Position numbers and translations under genes: made by a program. Below, piece after piece: positions 1 through 11,600 of a stretch of DNA of 64,000 bases. Within the stretch, counting starts at the first letter, position 1, and each line of letters begins with the position of its first letter. Origin of the DNA: Cinclus cinclus (lineage: Eukaryota; Chordata; Aves; Passeriformes; Cinclidae). Below the pieces are notes generated by a model. That model was not told where the DNA came from. It saw only the letters and a list, made by a program, of their open reading frames with translations, and searched no databases. Where the stretch lies: NCBI RefSeq assembly GCF_963662255.1, contig NW_026912178.1, positions 744,001 to 808,000 on the forward strand. Direction: 5' to 3'.

Positions 1-51
1 GGATCAAATGATTCATTGTGACATCAAGTGGCCTAAAAGGGCTTGGAATGC

Positions 52-271
52 ATTGTGACACCACAGAGGTTAAGAGAAACAAGGAACCATTGTGACCCAA
101 GAGAGGCTAACAATCTAATGATCCATTGTGACACCAGGGGTTGTAATAGGGTCAAGGATGAATTGTGAAAGCATGGAGACCAAGAAAAACATGGAAACAT
201 TATGACACCATAGAGGCCAAGACTCAAATGATTCATTGTAACACCAAGTGGCCTAAAAGGGCATGGGATGC
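52..271 (+). repeat. Reference class-A monomer with six 37-bp sub-repeats
   Basis: This 220-bp unit divides into six sub-repeats at 52-88, 89-124, 125-161, 162-198, 199-234 and 235-271 (37, 36, 37, 37, 36 and 37 bp). They start ATTGTGACACC, ATTGTGACCCA, ATTGTGACACC, ATTGTGAAAGC, ATTATGACACC and ATTGTAACACC, so the first 11 bases are shared and the remaining 25-26 have diverged. Class A is recognised by GGGGTTGTAATAGGG in sub-repeat 3, CAAGAAAAACATGG in sub-repeat 4 and GGGCATGGGATGC at the end. The class consensus contains no CpG. I infer that an ancestral minisatellite of about 37 bp was amplified to a hexamer that became the present unit. Confidence 0.93.
227..237. repeat. 11-bp dyad AATGATTCATT, present in nearly every monomer
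   Basis: AATGA and TCATT are exact reverse complements around a single T, at the junction of sub-repeats 5 and 6. It is kept in almost all monomers of every class. Exceptions are few, such as AACGATTCATT in the units with CAAACGATTC and AATGATTCTTT near 9,690, 12,549 and 16,724. A second short palindrome, ATGCAT (AATGCATT in class B), sits at each unit boundary. Whether the dyad has a protein partner is unknown; TGATTCA is a weak variant of the AP-1 site. Confidence 0.7.
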
Positions 272-491
272 ATTGTGACACCACAGGGGTTAAGAGAAGC
301 AAGGAACCATTGTGACCCAATGTAGGCTAACAATCTAAGAATCCCTTTTGACACCAGGGGGCTCAAAAGGACCACGGATGAACTGTGACAGCATGGGGAC
401 CTATAGAAGCAAGGATCTATTATGACACCATGAAGGCCAAGAATCAAATGATTCATTGTGACATCAAGTGGCCTAAAAGGGCTTGGAATGC

Positions 492-711
492 ATTGTGACA
501 CCACAGAGGTTAAGAGAAGCAGGGAACCATTGTGACCCAATGCAGGCTAACAATCTAAGAATCCCTTTTGACACCAGGGGGCGCAAAAGGACCACGGATG
601 AACTGTGACAGCATGGGGACCTATAGAAGCAAGGATCTATTATGACACCATGAAGGCCAAGAATCAAATGATTCATTGTGACATCAAGTGGCCTAAAAGG
701 GCTTGGAATGC
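492..711 (+). repeat. Reference class-B monomer (CTCF-core bearing)
   Basis: This 220-bp unit has the same six-part layout: 492-528, 529-564, 565-601, 602-638, 639-674 and 675-711. It differs from class A mainly in sub-repeats 3 and 4. The third reads CTTTTGACACCAGGGGGCGC and then AAAAGGACCACGG. The fourth starts ACTGTGACAGC and continues with GGGGACCTATAGAAGC. The sixth starts ATTGTGACATC and ends GGGCTTGGAATGC. The two CpGs of the class lie in GGGCGC and CCACGG. Sub-classes differ at the GGGCGC site: GGGCTC (for example at 272-491), a CACGGGGCGC form (for example near 4,753) and a GGGTGCGC form (for example near 9,155). Confidence 0.93.
572..584 (+). promoter_or_regulatory. CTCF-like core motif, representative of about 110 copies
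   Basis: The 13 bases CACCAGGGGGCGC equal positions 2-14 of the familiar vertebrate CTCF core CCACCAGGGGGCGC; only the first C is replaced by A. Against the longer 19-base consensus I count 16 matches. The same string recurs in class-B units throughout the window, always on the plus strand. In the first 10 kb it starts at 572, 1012, 1232, 1671, 2111, 2551, 2990, 3210, 3650, 4089, 4309, 5189, 6069, 6289, 6509, 7169, 8049, 8269, 8489, 8709 and 9588. Binding is not shown by sequence alone; the motif could be a chance product of the satellite's own ACACCAGGGG sub-repeat. Confidence 0.55.
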
Positions 712-1371
712 ATTGTGACACCACAGAGTTTAAGAGAAGCAAGGAACCATTGTGACCCAAGGGAGGCTAACAATCTAATGATCCATTGTGGCACCAGGGG
801 TTGTAATAGGGCCAGGGATGAATTGTGAAAGCATGGGGACCAAGAAAAACATGGAAACATTATGACACCATAGAGGCCAAGACTCAAATGATTCATTGTA
901 ACACCAAGTGGCCTAAAAGGGCATGAGATGCATTGTGACACCACAGAGGTTAAGACAAGCAAGGAACCATTGTGACCCAATGCAGGCTAACTATCTAAGG
1001 ATCCCTTTTGACACCAGGGGGCGCAAAAGGACCACGGATGAACTGTGACAGCATGGGGACCTATAGAAGCAAGGATCTATTATGACACCATGAAGGCCAA
1101 GAATCAAATGATTCATTGTGACATCAAGTGGCCTAAAAGGGCTTGGAATGCATTGTGACACCACAGGGGTTAAGAGAAGCAAGGAACCATTGTGACCCCA
1201 TGCAGGCTAACAATCTAAGAATCCCTTATGACACCAGGGGGCGCAAAAGGACCACGGATGAACTGTGACAGCATGGGGACCTATAGAAGCAAGGATCTAT
1301 TATGACACCATGAAGGCCAAGAATCAAATGATTCATTGTGACATCAAGTGGCCTAAAAGGGCTTGGAATGC

Positions 1372-1590
1372 ATTGTGACACCACAGAGGTTAAGAGAAGC
1401 AGGGAACCATTGTGACCCAAGGGAGGCTAACAATCTAATGATCCCCTGTGACACCAGGGGTTGTAATAGGGCCAGGGATGAATTGTGAAAGCATGGGGCG
1501 CAATTAATCATGGAAATATTATGCCACCATAGAGGCCAAGACTCAAATGATTCATTGTAACACCAAGTGGCCTAAAAGGGCATGGGATGC
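1372..1590 (+). repeat. Class-D 219-bp monomer
   Basis: A class-A-like unit whose fourth sub-repeat is 36 bp rather than 37 and reads GGGGCGCAATTAATCATGG, followed by ATTATGCCACC instead of ATTATGACACC. The preceding sub-repeat begins CTGTGACACC rather than ATTGTGACACC. The same form appears near 3,910, 42,386, 43,930 and 47,667. A GGGGTGCAATTAATC derivative is found near 9,415, 16,447, 20,635, 24,583, 28,758, 32,937, 38,651, 55,143 and 62,399. It marks fixed positions in the higher-order repeats. Confidence 0.88.
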
Positions 1591-2690
1591 ATTGTGACAC
1601 CACAGAGGTTAAGAGAAGCAAGGAACCATGGTGACCCAATGCAGGCTAACTATCCAAGATTCCCTTTTGACACCAGGGGGCGCAAAAGGACCACGGATGA
1701 ACTGTGACAGCATGGGGACCTATAGAAGCAAGGATCTATTATGACACTATGAAGGCCAAGAATCAAATGATTCATTGTGACATCAAGTGGCCTAAAAGGG
1801 CTTGGAATGCATTGTGACACCACAGAGGTTAAGAGAAGCAAGGAACCATTGTGACCCAAGGGAGGCTAACAATCTAATGATCCATTGTGACACCAGGGGT
1901 TGTAATAGGGCCAGGGATGAATTGTGAAAGCATGGAGCCCAAGAAAAACATGGAAATATTATGACACCATAGAGGCCAAGACTCAAATGATTCATTGTAA
2001 TACCAAGTGGCCTAAAAGGGCATGGGATGCATTGTGACACCACAGAGGTTAAGAGAAGCTGGGAACCATTGTGACCCAATGCAGGCTAACAATCTAAGAA
2101 TCCCTTTTGACACCAGGGGGCGCAAAAGGACCACGGATGAACTGTGACAGCATGGGGACCTATAGAAGCAAGGATCTATTATGACACCATGAAGGCCAAG
2201 AATCAAATGATTCATTGTGACATCAAGTGGCCTAAAAGGGCTTGGAATGCATTGTGACACCACAGAGGTTAAGAGAAGCAAGGAACCATTGTGACCCAAG
2301 GGAGGCTAACAATCTAATGATCCATTGTGACACCAGGGGTTGTAATAGGGCCAGGGATGAATTGTGAAAGCATGGAGCCCAAGAAAAACATGGAAACATT
2401 TTGACACCATAGAGGCCAAGACTCAAATGATTCATTGTAACACCAAGTGGCCTAAAAGGTCATGGGATGCATTGTGACACCACAGGGGTTAAGAGAAGCA
2501 AGGAACCATTGTGACCCAATGCAGGCTAACAATCTAAGGATCCCTTTTGACACCAGGGGGCGCAAAAGGACCACGGATGAACTGTGACAGCATGGGGACC
2601 TATAGAAGCAATGATCTATTATGACACCATGAAGGCCAAGAATCAAATGATTCATTGTGACATCAAGTGGCCTAAAAGGGCTTGGAAAGC

Positions 2691-2909
2691 ATTGTGACAC
2701 CACAGAGGTTAAGAGAAGCAGGGAACCATTGTGGCCCAAGGGAGGCTAACAATCTAATGATCCCCAGTGACACCAGGGGTTGTAATAGGGCCAGGGATGA
2801 ATTGTGAAAGCTTGGGGCACAATAAATCATGGAAATATTATGACACCATAGAGGCCAAGATTCAAATGATTCATTGTAACACCAAGTGGCCTAAAAGGGC
2901 ATGGGATGC
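2691..2909 (+). repeat. Class-C 219-bp monomer
   Basis: A class-A-like unit in which the fourth sub-repeat reads GGGGCACAATAAATCATGG and is one base short. It recurs near 5,015, 6,995, 10,292, 13,150, 14,029, 17,326, 17,766 and at equivalent places in every later higher-order copy. Later copies also carry sub-variants (CATGAAAATATTATG near 17,780, AATAATGG near 13,162). The class probably shares an origin with class D, since both have the same one-base loss and the AAATATTATG junction. Confidence 0.88.
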
Positions 2910-4728
2910 ATTGTGACACCACAGAGGTTAAGAGAAGCAAGGAACCATTGTGACCCAATGCAGGCTAACAATCTAAGAATCCCTTTTGACACCAGGGGGC
3001 GCAAAAGGACCACGGATGAACTGTGACAGCATGGGGACCTATAGAAGCAAGGATCTATTATGACACCATGAAGGCCAAGAATCAAACGATTCATTGTGAC
3101 ATCAAGTGGCCTAAAAGGGCATGGGATGCATTGTGACACCACAGAGGTTAAGAGAAGCAAGGAACCATTGTGACCCAATGCAGGCTAACAATCTAAGAAT
3201 CCCTTTTGACACCAGGGGGCGCAAAAGGACCACGGATGAACTGTGACAGCATGGGGACCTATAGAAGCAAGGATCTATTATGACACCATGAAGGCCAAGA
3301 ATCAAATGATTCATTGTGACATCAAGTGGCCTAAAAGGGCTTGGAATGCATTGTGACACCACAGAGGTTAAGAGAAGCAAGGAACCATTGTGACCCAAGG
3401 GAGGCTAACAATCTAATGATCCATTGTGACACCAGGGGTTGTAATAGGGCCAGGGATGAATTGTGAAAGCATGGAGCCCAAGAAAAACATGGAAACATTA
3501 TGACACCATAGAGGCCAAGACTCAAATGGTTCATTGTAACACCAAGTGGCCTAAAAGGGCATGGGATGCATTGTGACACCACAGGGGTTAAGAGAAGCAA
3601 GGAACCATGGTGACCCAATGCAGGCTAACAATCTAAGATTCCCTTATGACACCAGGGGGCGCAAAAGGACCACGGATGAACTGTGACAGCATGGGGACCT
3701 ATAGAAGCAAGGATCTATTATGACACCATGAAGGCCAAGAATCAAATGATTCATTGTGACATCAAGTGGCCTAAAAGGGCTTGGAATGCATTGTGACACC
3801 ACAGAGTTTAAGAGAAGCAGGGAACCATTGTGACCCAAGGGAGGCTAACAATCTAATGATCCCCTGTGACACCAGGGGTTGTAATAGGGCCAGGGATGAA
3901 TTGTGAAAGCATGGGGCGCAATTAATCATGGAAATATTATGCCACCATAAAGGCCAAGACTCAAATGATTCATTGTAACACCAAGTGGCCTTAAAGGGCA
4001 TGGGATGCATTGTGACACCACAGAGGTTAAGAGAAGCAGGGAACCATTGTGACCCAATGCAGGCTAACAATCTAAGAATCCCTTTTGACACCAGGGGGCG
4101 CAAAAGGACCACGGATGAACTGTGACAGCATGGGGACCTATAGAAGCAAGGATCTATTATGACACCATGAAGGCCAAGAATCAAATGATTCATTGTGACA
4201 TCAAGTGGCATAAAAGGGCATGGGTTGCATTGTGACACCGCAGAGGTTAAGAGAAGCAAGGAACCATTGTGACCCAATGGAGGCTAACAATCTAAGAATC
4301 CCTTTTAACACCAGGGGGCGCAAAAGGACCACCGATGAACTGTGACAGCATGGGGACCTATAGAAGCAAGGATTTATTATGACACCATGAAGGAAAAGGA
4401 TCAAATGATTCATTGTGACATCAAGTGGCCTAAAAGGGCTTGGAATGCATTGTGACACCACAGAGGTTAAGAGAAGCAAGGAACCATTGTGACCCAAGGG
4501 AGGCTAACAATCTAATGATCCATTGTGACACCAGGGGTTGTAATAGGGCCAGGGATGAATTGCGAAAGCATGGGGCCCAAGAAAAACATGGAAACATTAT
4601 GACACCATAGAGGCCAAGACTCAAATGATTCATTGTGACATCAAGTGGCCTAAAAGGGCATGGGATGCATTGTGACACCACAGAGGTTAAGAGAAGCAAG
4701 GAACCATTGTGACCCCATGCAGGCTAAA

Positions 4729-6708
4729 CTATCCAAGATTCCCTTTTGACACCACGGGGCGCAAAAGGACCACGGATGAACTGTGACAGCATCGGGACCT
4801 ATAGAAGCAAGGATTTATTATGACACCATGAAGGCCAAGAATCAAATGATTCATTGTGACATCAAGTGGCCTAAAAGGGCTTGGAATGCATTGTGACACC
4901 ACAGAGGTTAAGAGAAGCAGGGAACCATTGTGACCCAAGGGAGGCTAACAATCTAATGATCCATTGTGACACCAGGGGTTGTAATAGGGCAAGGAATGAA
5001 TTGTGAAAGCATGGGGCACAATAAATCATGGAAATATTATGACACAATAGAGGCCAAGACTCAAATGATTCATTGTAACACCAAGTGGCCTAAAAGGGCA
5101 TGGGATGCATTGTGACACCACAGGGGTTAAGAGAAGCAAGGAAGCATTCTGACCCAATGCAGGCTAACAATCTAAGAATCCCTTTTGACACCAGGGGGCG
5201 CAAAAGGACCACGGATGAACTGTGACAGCATGGGGACCTATAGAAGCAAGGATCTATTATGACACCATGAAGGCCAAGAATCAAATGATTCATTGTGACA
5301 TCAAGTGGCCTAAAAGGGCTTGGAATGCATTGTGACACCACAGAGGTTAAGAGAAGCAAGGAACCATTGTGACCCAAGGGAGGCTAACAATCTAATGATC
5401 CATTGTGACACCAGGGGTTGTAATAGGGCCAGGGATGAATTGTGAAAGCATGGAGACCAAGAAAAACATGGAAACATTATGACACCATAGAGGCCAAGAC
5501 TCAAATGATTCATTGTAACACCAAGTGGCCTAAAAGGTCATGGGATGCATTGTGACACCACAGGGGTTAAGAGAAGCAAGGAACCATTGTGACCCAATGT
5601 AGGCTAACAATCTAAGAATCCCTTTTGACACCAGGGGGCTCAAAAGGACCACGGATGAACTGTGACGGCATGGGGACCTATAGAAGCAAGGATCTATTAT
5701 GACACCATGAAGGCCAAGAATCAAATGATTCATTGTGACATCAAGTGGCCTAAAAGGGCTTGGAATGCATTGTGACACCACAGAGGTTAAGAGAAGCAGG
5801 GAACCATTGTGGCCCAAGGGAGGCTAACAATCTAATGATCCCCTGTGACACCAGGGGTTGTAATAGGGCCAGGGATGAATTGTGAAAGCATGGAGCCCAA
5901 GAAAAACATGGAAACATTATGACACCATAGAGGCCAAGACTCAAATGATTCATTGTAACACCAAGTGGCCTAAAAGGGCATGGGATGCATTGTGACACCA
6001 CAGGGGTTAAGAGAAGCAAGGAAGCATTCTGACCCAATGCAGGCTAACAATCTAAGAATCCCTTTTGACACCAGGGGGCGCAAAAGGACCACGGATGAAC
6101 TGTGACAGCATGGGGACCTATAGAAGCAAGGATCTATTATGACACCATGAAGGCCAAGAATCAAATGATTCATTGTGACATCAAGTGGCCTAAAAGGGCA
6201 TGGGATGCATTGTGACACCACAGGGGTTAAGAGAAGCAAGGAACCACTGTGACCCAAAGCAGGCTAACAATCTAAGAATCCCCTATGACACCAGGGGGCG
6301 CAAAAGGACCACGGATGAACTGTGAAAGCATGGGGCCCAAGAAAAACATGGAAACATTATGACAACATAGAGGCCAAGACTCGAATGATTCATTGTATTA
6401 CCAAGTGGCCTAAAAGGGCATGGGATGCATTGTGACACCACAGAGGTTAAGAGAAGCAGGGAACCATTGTGACCCAAGGGAGGCTAACAATCTAAGAATC
6501 CCTTTTGACACCAGGGGGCGCAAAAGGACCACGGATGAACTGTGACAGCATGGGGACCTATAGAAGCAAGGATCTATTATGACACCATGAAGGCCAAGAA
6601 GCAAACGATTCATTGTGACATCAAGTGGCCTAAAAGGGCTTGGAATGCATTGTGACACCACAGAGGTTAAGAGAAGCAAGGAACCATTGTGACCCAATGC
6701 AGGCTAAA
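4729..6708 (+). repeat. 9-monomer HOR (1,980 bp), block I copy 1
   Basis: Everything from 4,729 to 6,708 recurs 1,980 bp further on. The unit has nine monomers, including one of 221 bp (the extra A of GGCTAAACT just before it starts) and one class-C unit of 219 bp. Diagnostic variants are AGCATCGGGACC near 4,790, GGGCAAGGAATGAATTG near 4,990 and TAGAATGATTC-type changes (ACTCGAATGATTC near 6,380). Confidence 0.88.
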
Positions 6709-8618
6709 CTATCCAAGATTCCCTTTTGACACCACGGGGCGCAAAAGGACCACGGATGAACTGTGACAGCATCGGGACCTATAGAAGCAAGGATTTATTA
6801 TGACACCATGAAGGCCAAGAATCAAATGATTCATTGTGACATCAAGTGGCCTAAAAGGGCTTGGAATGCATTGTGACACCACAGAGGTTAAGAGAAGCAG
6901 GGAACCATTGTGACCCAAGGGAGGCTAACAATCTAATGATCCATTGTGACACCAGGGGTTGTAATAGGGCAAGGAATGAATTGTGAAAGCATGGGGCACA
7001 ATAAATCATGGAAATATTATGACACAATAGAGGCCAAGACTCAAATGATTCATTGTAACACCAAGTGGCCTAAAAGGGCATGGGATGCATTGTGACACCA
7101 CAGGGGTTAAGAGAAGCAAGGAAGCATTCTGACCCAATGCAGGCTAACAATCTAAGAATCCCTTTTGACACCAGGGGGCGCAAAAGGACCACGGATGAAC
7201 TGTGACAGCATGGGGACCTATAGAAGCAAGGATCTATTATGACACCATGAAGGCCAAGAATGAAATGATTCATTGTGACATCAAGTGGCCTAAAAGGGCT
7301 TGGAATGCATTGTGACACCACAGAGGTTAAGAGAAGCAAGGAACCATTGTGACCCAAGGGAGGCTAACAATCTAATGATCCATTGTGACACCAGGGGTTG
7401 TAATAGGGGCAGGGATGAATTGTGAAAGCATGGAGACCAAGAAAAACATGGAAACATTATGACACCATAGAGGCCAAGACTCAAATGATTCATTGTAACA
7501 CCAAGTGGCCTAAAAGGTCATGGGATGCATTGTGACACCACAGGGGTTAAGAGAAGCAAGGAACCATTGTGACCCAATGTAGGCTAACAATCTAAGAATC
7601 CCTTTTGACACCAGGGGGCTCAAAAGGACCACGGATGAACTGTGACGGCATGGGGACCTATAGAAGCAAGGATCTATTATGACACCATGAAGGCCAAGAA
7701 TCAAATGATTCATTGTGACATCAAGTGGCCTAAAAGGGCTTGGAATGCATTGTGACACCACAGAGGTTAAGAGAAGCAGGGAACCATTGTGGCCCAAGGG
7801 AGGCTAACAATCTAATGATCCCCTGTGACACCAGGGGTTGTAATAGGGCCAGGGATGAATTGTGAAAGCATGGAGCCCAAGAAAAACATGGAAACATTAT
7901 GACACCATAGAGGCCAAGACTCAAATGATTCATTGTAACACCAAGTGGCCTAAAAGGGCATGGGATGCATTGTGACACCACAGGGGTTAAGAGAAGCAAG
8001 GAAGCATTCTGACCCAATGCAGGCTAACAATCTAAGAATCCCTTTTGACACCAGGGGGCGCAAAAGGACCACGGATGAACTGTGACAGCATGGGGACCTA
8101 TAGAAGCAAGGATCTATTATGACACCATGAAGGCCAAGAATCAAATGATTCATTGTGACATCAAGTGGCCTAAAAGGGCATGGGATGCATTGTGACACCG
8201 CAGGGGTTAAGAGAAGCAAGGAACCACTGTGACCCAAAGCAGGCTAACAATCTAAGAATCCCCTATGACACCAGGGGGCGCAAAAGGACCACGGATGAAC
8301 TGTGAAAGCATGGGGCCCAAGAAAAACATGGAAACATTATGACAACATAGAGGCCAAGACTCGAATGATTCATTGTATTACCAAGTGGCCTAAAAGGGCA
8401 TGGGATGCATTGTGACACCACAGAGGTTAAGAGAAGCAGGGAACCATTGTGACCCAAGGGAGGCTAACAATCTAAGAATCCCTTTTGACACCAGGGGGCG
8501 CAAAAGGACCACGGATGAACTGTGACAGCATGGGGACCTATAGAAGCAAGGATCTATTATGACACCATGAAGGCCAAGAAGCAAACGATTCATTGTGACA
8601 TCAAGTGGCCTAAAAGGG
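6709..8618 (+). repeat. 9-monomer HOR, block I copy 2 (last monomer diverges)
   Basis: Second tandem copy of the 1,980-bp unit. It follows copy 1 closely until about 8,619, where GGGCATGGGATGC replaces GGGCTTGGAATGC and the array passes into another series. Its private variants, AATGAAATGATTC near 7,260 and GACACCGCAGGGG near 8,196, recur only in the third copy of block II (near 52,990 and 53,927). That identifies the matching pair. Confidence 0.87.
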
Positions 8619-11600
8619 CATGGGATGCATTGTGACACCACAGAGGTTAAGAGAAGCAAGGAACCATTGTGACCCAATGCAGGCTAACAATCTAAGAATC
8701 CCTTTTGACACCAGGGGGCGCAAAAGGGCCACGGATGAACTGTGACAGCATGGGGACCTATAGAAGCAAGGATCTATTATGACACCATGAAGGCCAAGAA
8801 TCAAATGATTCATTGTGACATCAAGTGGCCTAAAAGGGCTTGGAATGCATTGTGACACCACAGAGGTTAAGAGAAGCAAGGAAGCATTGTGACCCAATGC
8901 AGGCTAACAATCTAATGATCCATTGTGACACCAGGGGTTGTAATAGGGCCAGGGATGAATTGTGAAAGCTTGGAGCCCAAGAAAAACATGGAAACATTAT
9001 GACACCATAGAGGCCAAGACTCAAATGATTCATTGTAACACCAAGTGGCCTAAAAGGGCATGGGATGCATTGTGACACCACAGGGGTTAAGAGAAGCAAG
9101 GAACCATTGTGACCCAAGGGAGGCTAACAATCTAAGAATCCCTTATGACACCAGGGTGCGCAAAAGGACCACGGATGAACTGTGACAGCATGGGGACCTA
9201 TAGAAGCAAGGATCTATTATGACACCATGAAGGCCCAGAATCAAATGATTCATTGTGACATCAAGTGGCCTAAAAGGGCTTGGAATGCATTGTGACACCA
9301 CAGAGTTTAAGAGAAGCAGGGAACCATTGTGACCCAAGGGAGGCTAACAATCTAATGATCCCCTGTGACACCAGGGGTTGTAATAGGGCCAGGGATGGAT
9401 TGTGAAAGCATGGGGTGCAATTAATCATGGAAATATTATGCCACCAAAAAGGCCAAGACTCAAATGATTCATTGTAACACCAAGTGGCCTTAAAGGGCAT
9501 GGGATGCATTGTGACACCACAGAGGTTAAGAGAAGCAAGGAACCATTGTGACCCAATGCAGGCTAACAATCTAAGAATCCCTTTTGACACCAGGGGGCGC
9601 AAAAGGACCACGGATGAACTGTGACAGCATGGGGACCTATAGAAGCAAGGATCTATTATGACACCATGAAGGCCAAGAATCAAATGATTCTTTGTGACAT
9701 CAAGTGGCATAAAAGGGCATGGGTTGCATTGTGACACCACAGAGGTTAAGAGAAGCAAGGAACCATTGTGACCCACGGGAGGCTAACAATCTAATGATCC
9801 ATTGTGACACCAGGGTTTGTAATAGGGCCAGGGATGAATTGCGAAAGCATGGGGCCCAAGAAAAACATGGAAACATTATGACACCATAGAGGCCAAGACT
9901 CAAATGATTCATTGTGACATCAAGTGGCCTAAAAGGGCATGGGATGCATTGTGACACCACAGAGGTTAAGAGAAGCAAGGAACCATTGTGGCCCCATGCA
10001 GGCTAACTATCCAAGATTCCCTTTTGACACCACGGGGCGCAAAAGGACCACGGATGAACTGTGACAGCATGGGGACCTATAGAAGCAAGGATCTATTATG
10101 ACACCATGAAGGCCAAGAATCAAATGATTCATTGTGACATCAAGTGGCCTAAAAGGGCTTGGAATGCATTGTGACACCACAGAGGTTAAGAGAAGCAGGG
10201 AACCATTGTGACCCAAGGGAGGCTAACAATCTAATGATCCATTGTGACACCAGGGGTTGTAATAGGGCAAGGAATGAATTGTGAAAGCATGGGGCACAAT
10301 AAATCATGGAAATATTATGACACAATAGAGGCCAAGACTCAAATGATTCATTGTAACACCAAGTGGCCTTAAAGGGCATGGGATGCATTGTGACACCACA
10401 GGGGTTAAGAGAAGCAAGGAAGCATTCTGACCCAATGCAGGCTAACAATCTAAGAATCCCTTTTGACACCAGGGGGCGCAAAAGGACCACGGATGAACTG
10501 TGACAGCATGGGGACCTATAGAAGCAAGGATCTATTATGACACCATGAAGGCCAAGAATCAAATGATTCATTGTGACATCAAGTGGCCTAAATGGGCTTG
10601 GAATGCATTGTGACACCACAGAGGTTAAGAGAAGCAAGGAACCATTGTGACCCAAGGGAGGCTAACAATCTAATGATCCATTGTGACACCAGGGGTTGTA
10701 ATAGGGCCAGGGATGAATTGTGAAAGCATGGAGACCAAGAAAAACATGGAAACATTATGACACCATAGAGGCCAAGACTCAAATGATTCATTGTAACACC
10801 AAGTGGCCTAAAAGGGCATGGGATGCATTGTGACACCACAGGGGTTAAGAGAAGCAAGGAACCATTGTGACCCAATGTAGGCTAACAATCTAAGAATCCC
10901 TTTTGACACCAGGGGGCTCAAAAGGACCACGGATGAACTGTGACGGCATGGGGACCTATAGAAGCAAGGATCTATTATGACACCATGAAGGCCAAGAATC
11001 AAATGATTCATTGTGACATCAAGTGGCCTAAAAGGGCTTGGAATGCATTGTGACACCACAGAGGTTAAGAGAAGCAGGGAACCATTGTGGCCCAAGGGAG
11101 GCTAACAATCTAATGATCCCCTGTGACACCAGGGGTTGTAATAGGGCCAGGGATGAATTGTGAAAGCATGGAGCCCAAGAAAAACATGGAAACATTATGA
11201 CACCATAGAGGCCAAGACTCAAATGATTCATTGTAACACCAAGTGGCCTAAAAGGGCATGGGATGCATTGTGACACCACAGGGGTTAAGAGAAGCAAGGA
11301 AGCATTCTGACCCAATGCAGGCTAACAATCTAAGAATCCCTTTTGACACCACGGGGCGCAAAAGGACCACGGATGAACTGTGACAGCATGGGGACCTATA
11401 GAAGCAAGGATCTATTATGACACCATGAAGGCCAAGAATCAAATGATTCATTGTGACATCAAGTGGCCTAAAAGGGCATGGGATGCATTGTGACACCACA
11501 GGGGTTAAGAGAAGCAAGGAACCACTGTGACCCAAAGCAGGCTAACAATCTAAGAATCCCCTATGACACCAGGGGGCGCAAAAGGACCACGGATGAACTG

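Noticed and set aside
131..180. G-quadruplex potential in class-A sub-repeats 3 and 4
   Set aside because: In the common form the G-runs GGGG, GGG, GGG and GGGG are separated by loops of about 8, 3 and 17 bases, outside the usual limits for a stable quadruplex.
52..271. CRISPR-like array of about 37-bp repeats
   Set aside because: Only about 11 bases are shared between adjacent sub-repeats, there are no distinct spacers, no cas genes occur, and the six-part pattern itself repeats identically.
33..320. Reverse-strand 95-codon frames repeated across the window as a possible gene family
   Set aside because: They overlap each other, shift frame every 220 bp, follow the repeat period exactly and end at stops fixed by that period. 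No codon-level constraint is visible.
675..690. CRE/ATF-like octamer TGACATCA in class-B sub-repeat 6
   Set aside because: It is one base from TGACGTCA but simply reflects the shared ATTGTGACAYC start of the sub-repeats; nothing else suggests regulation.
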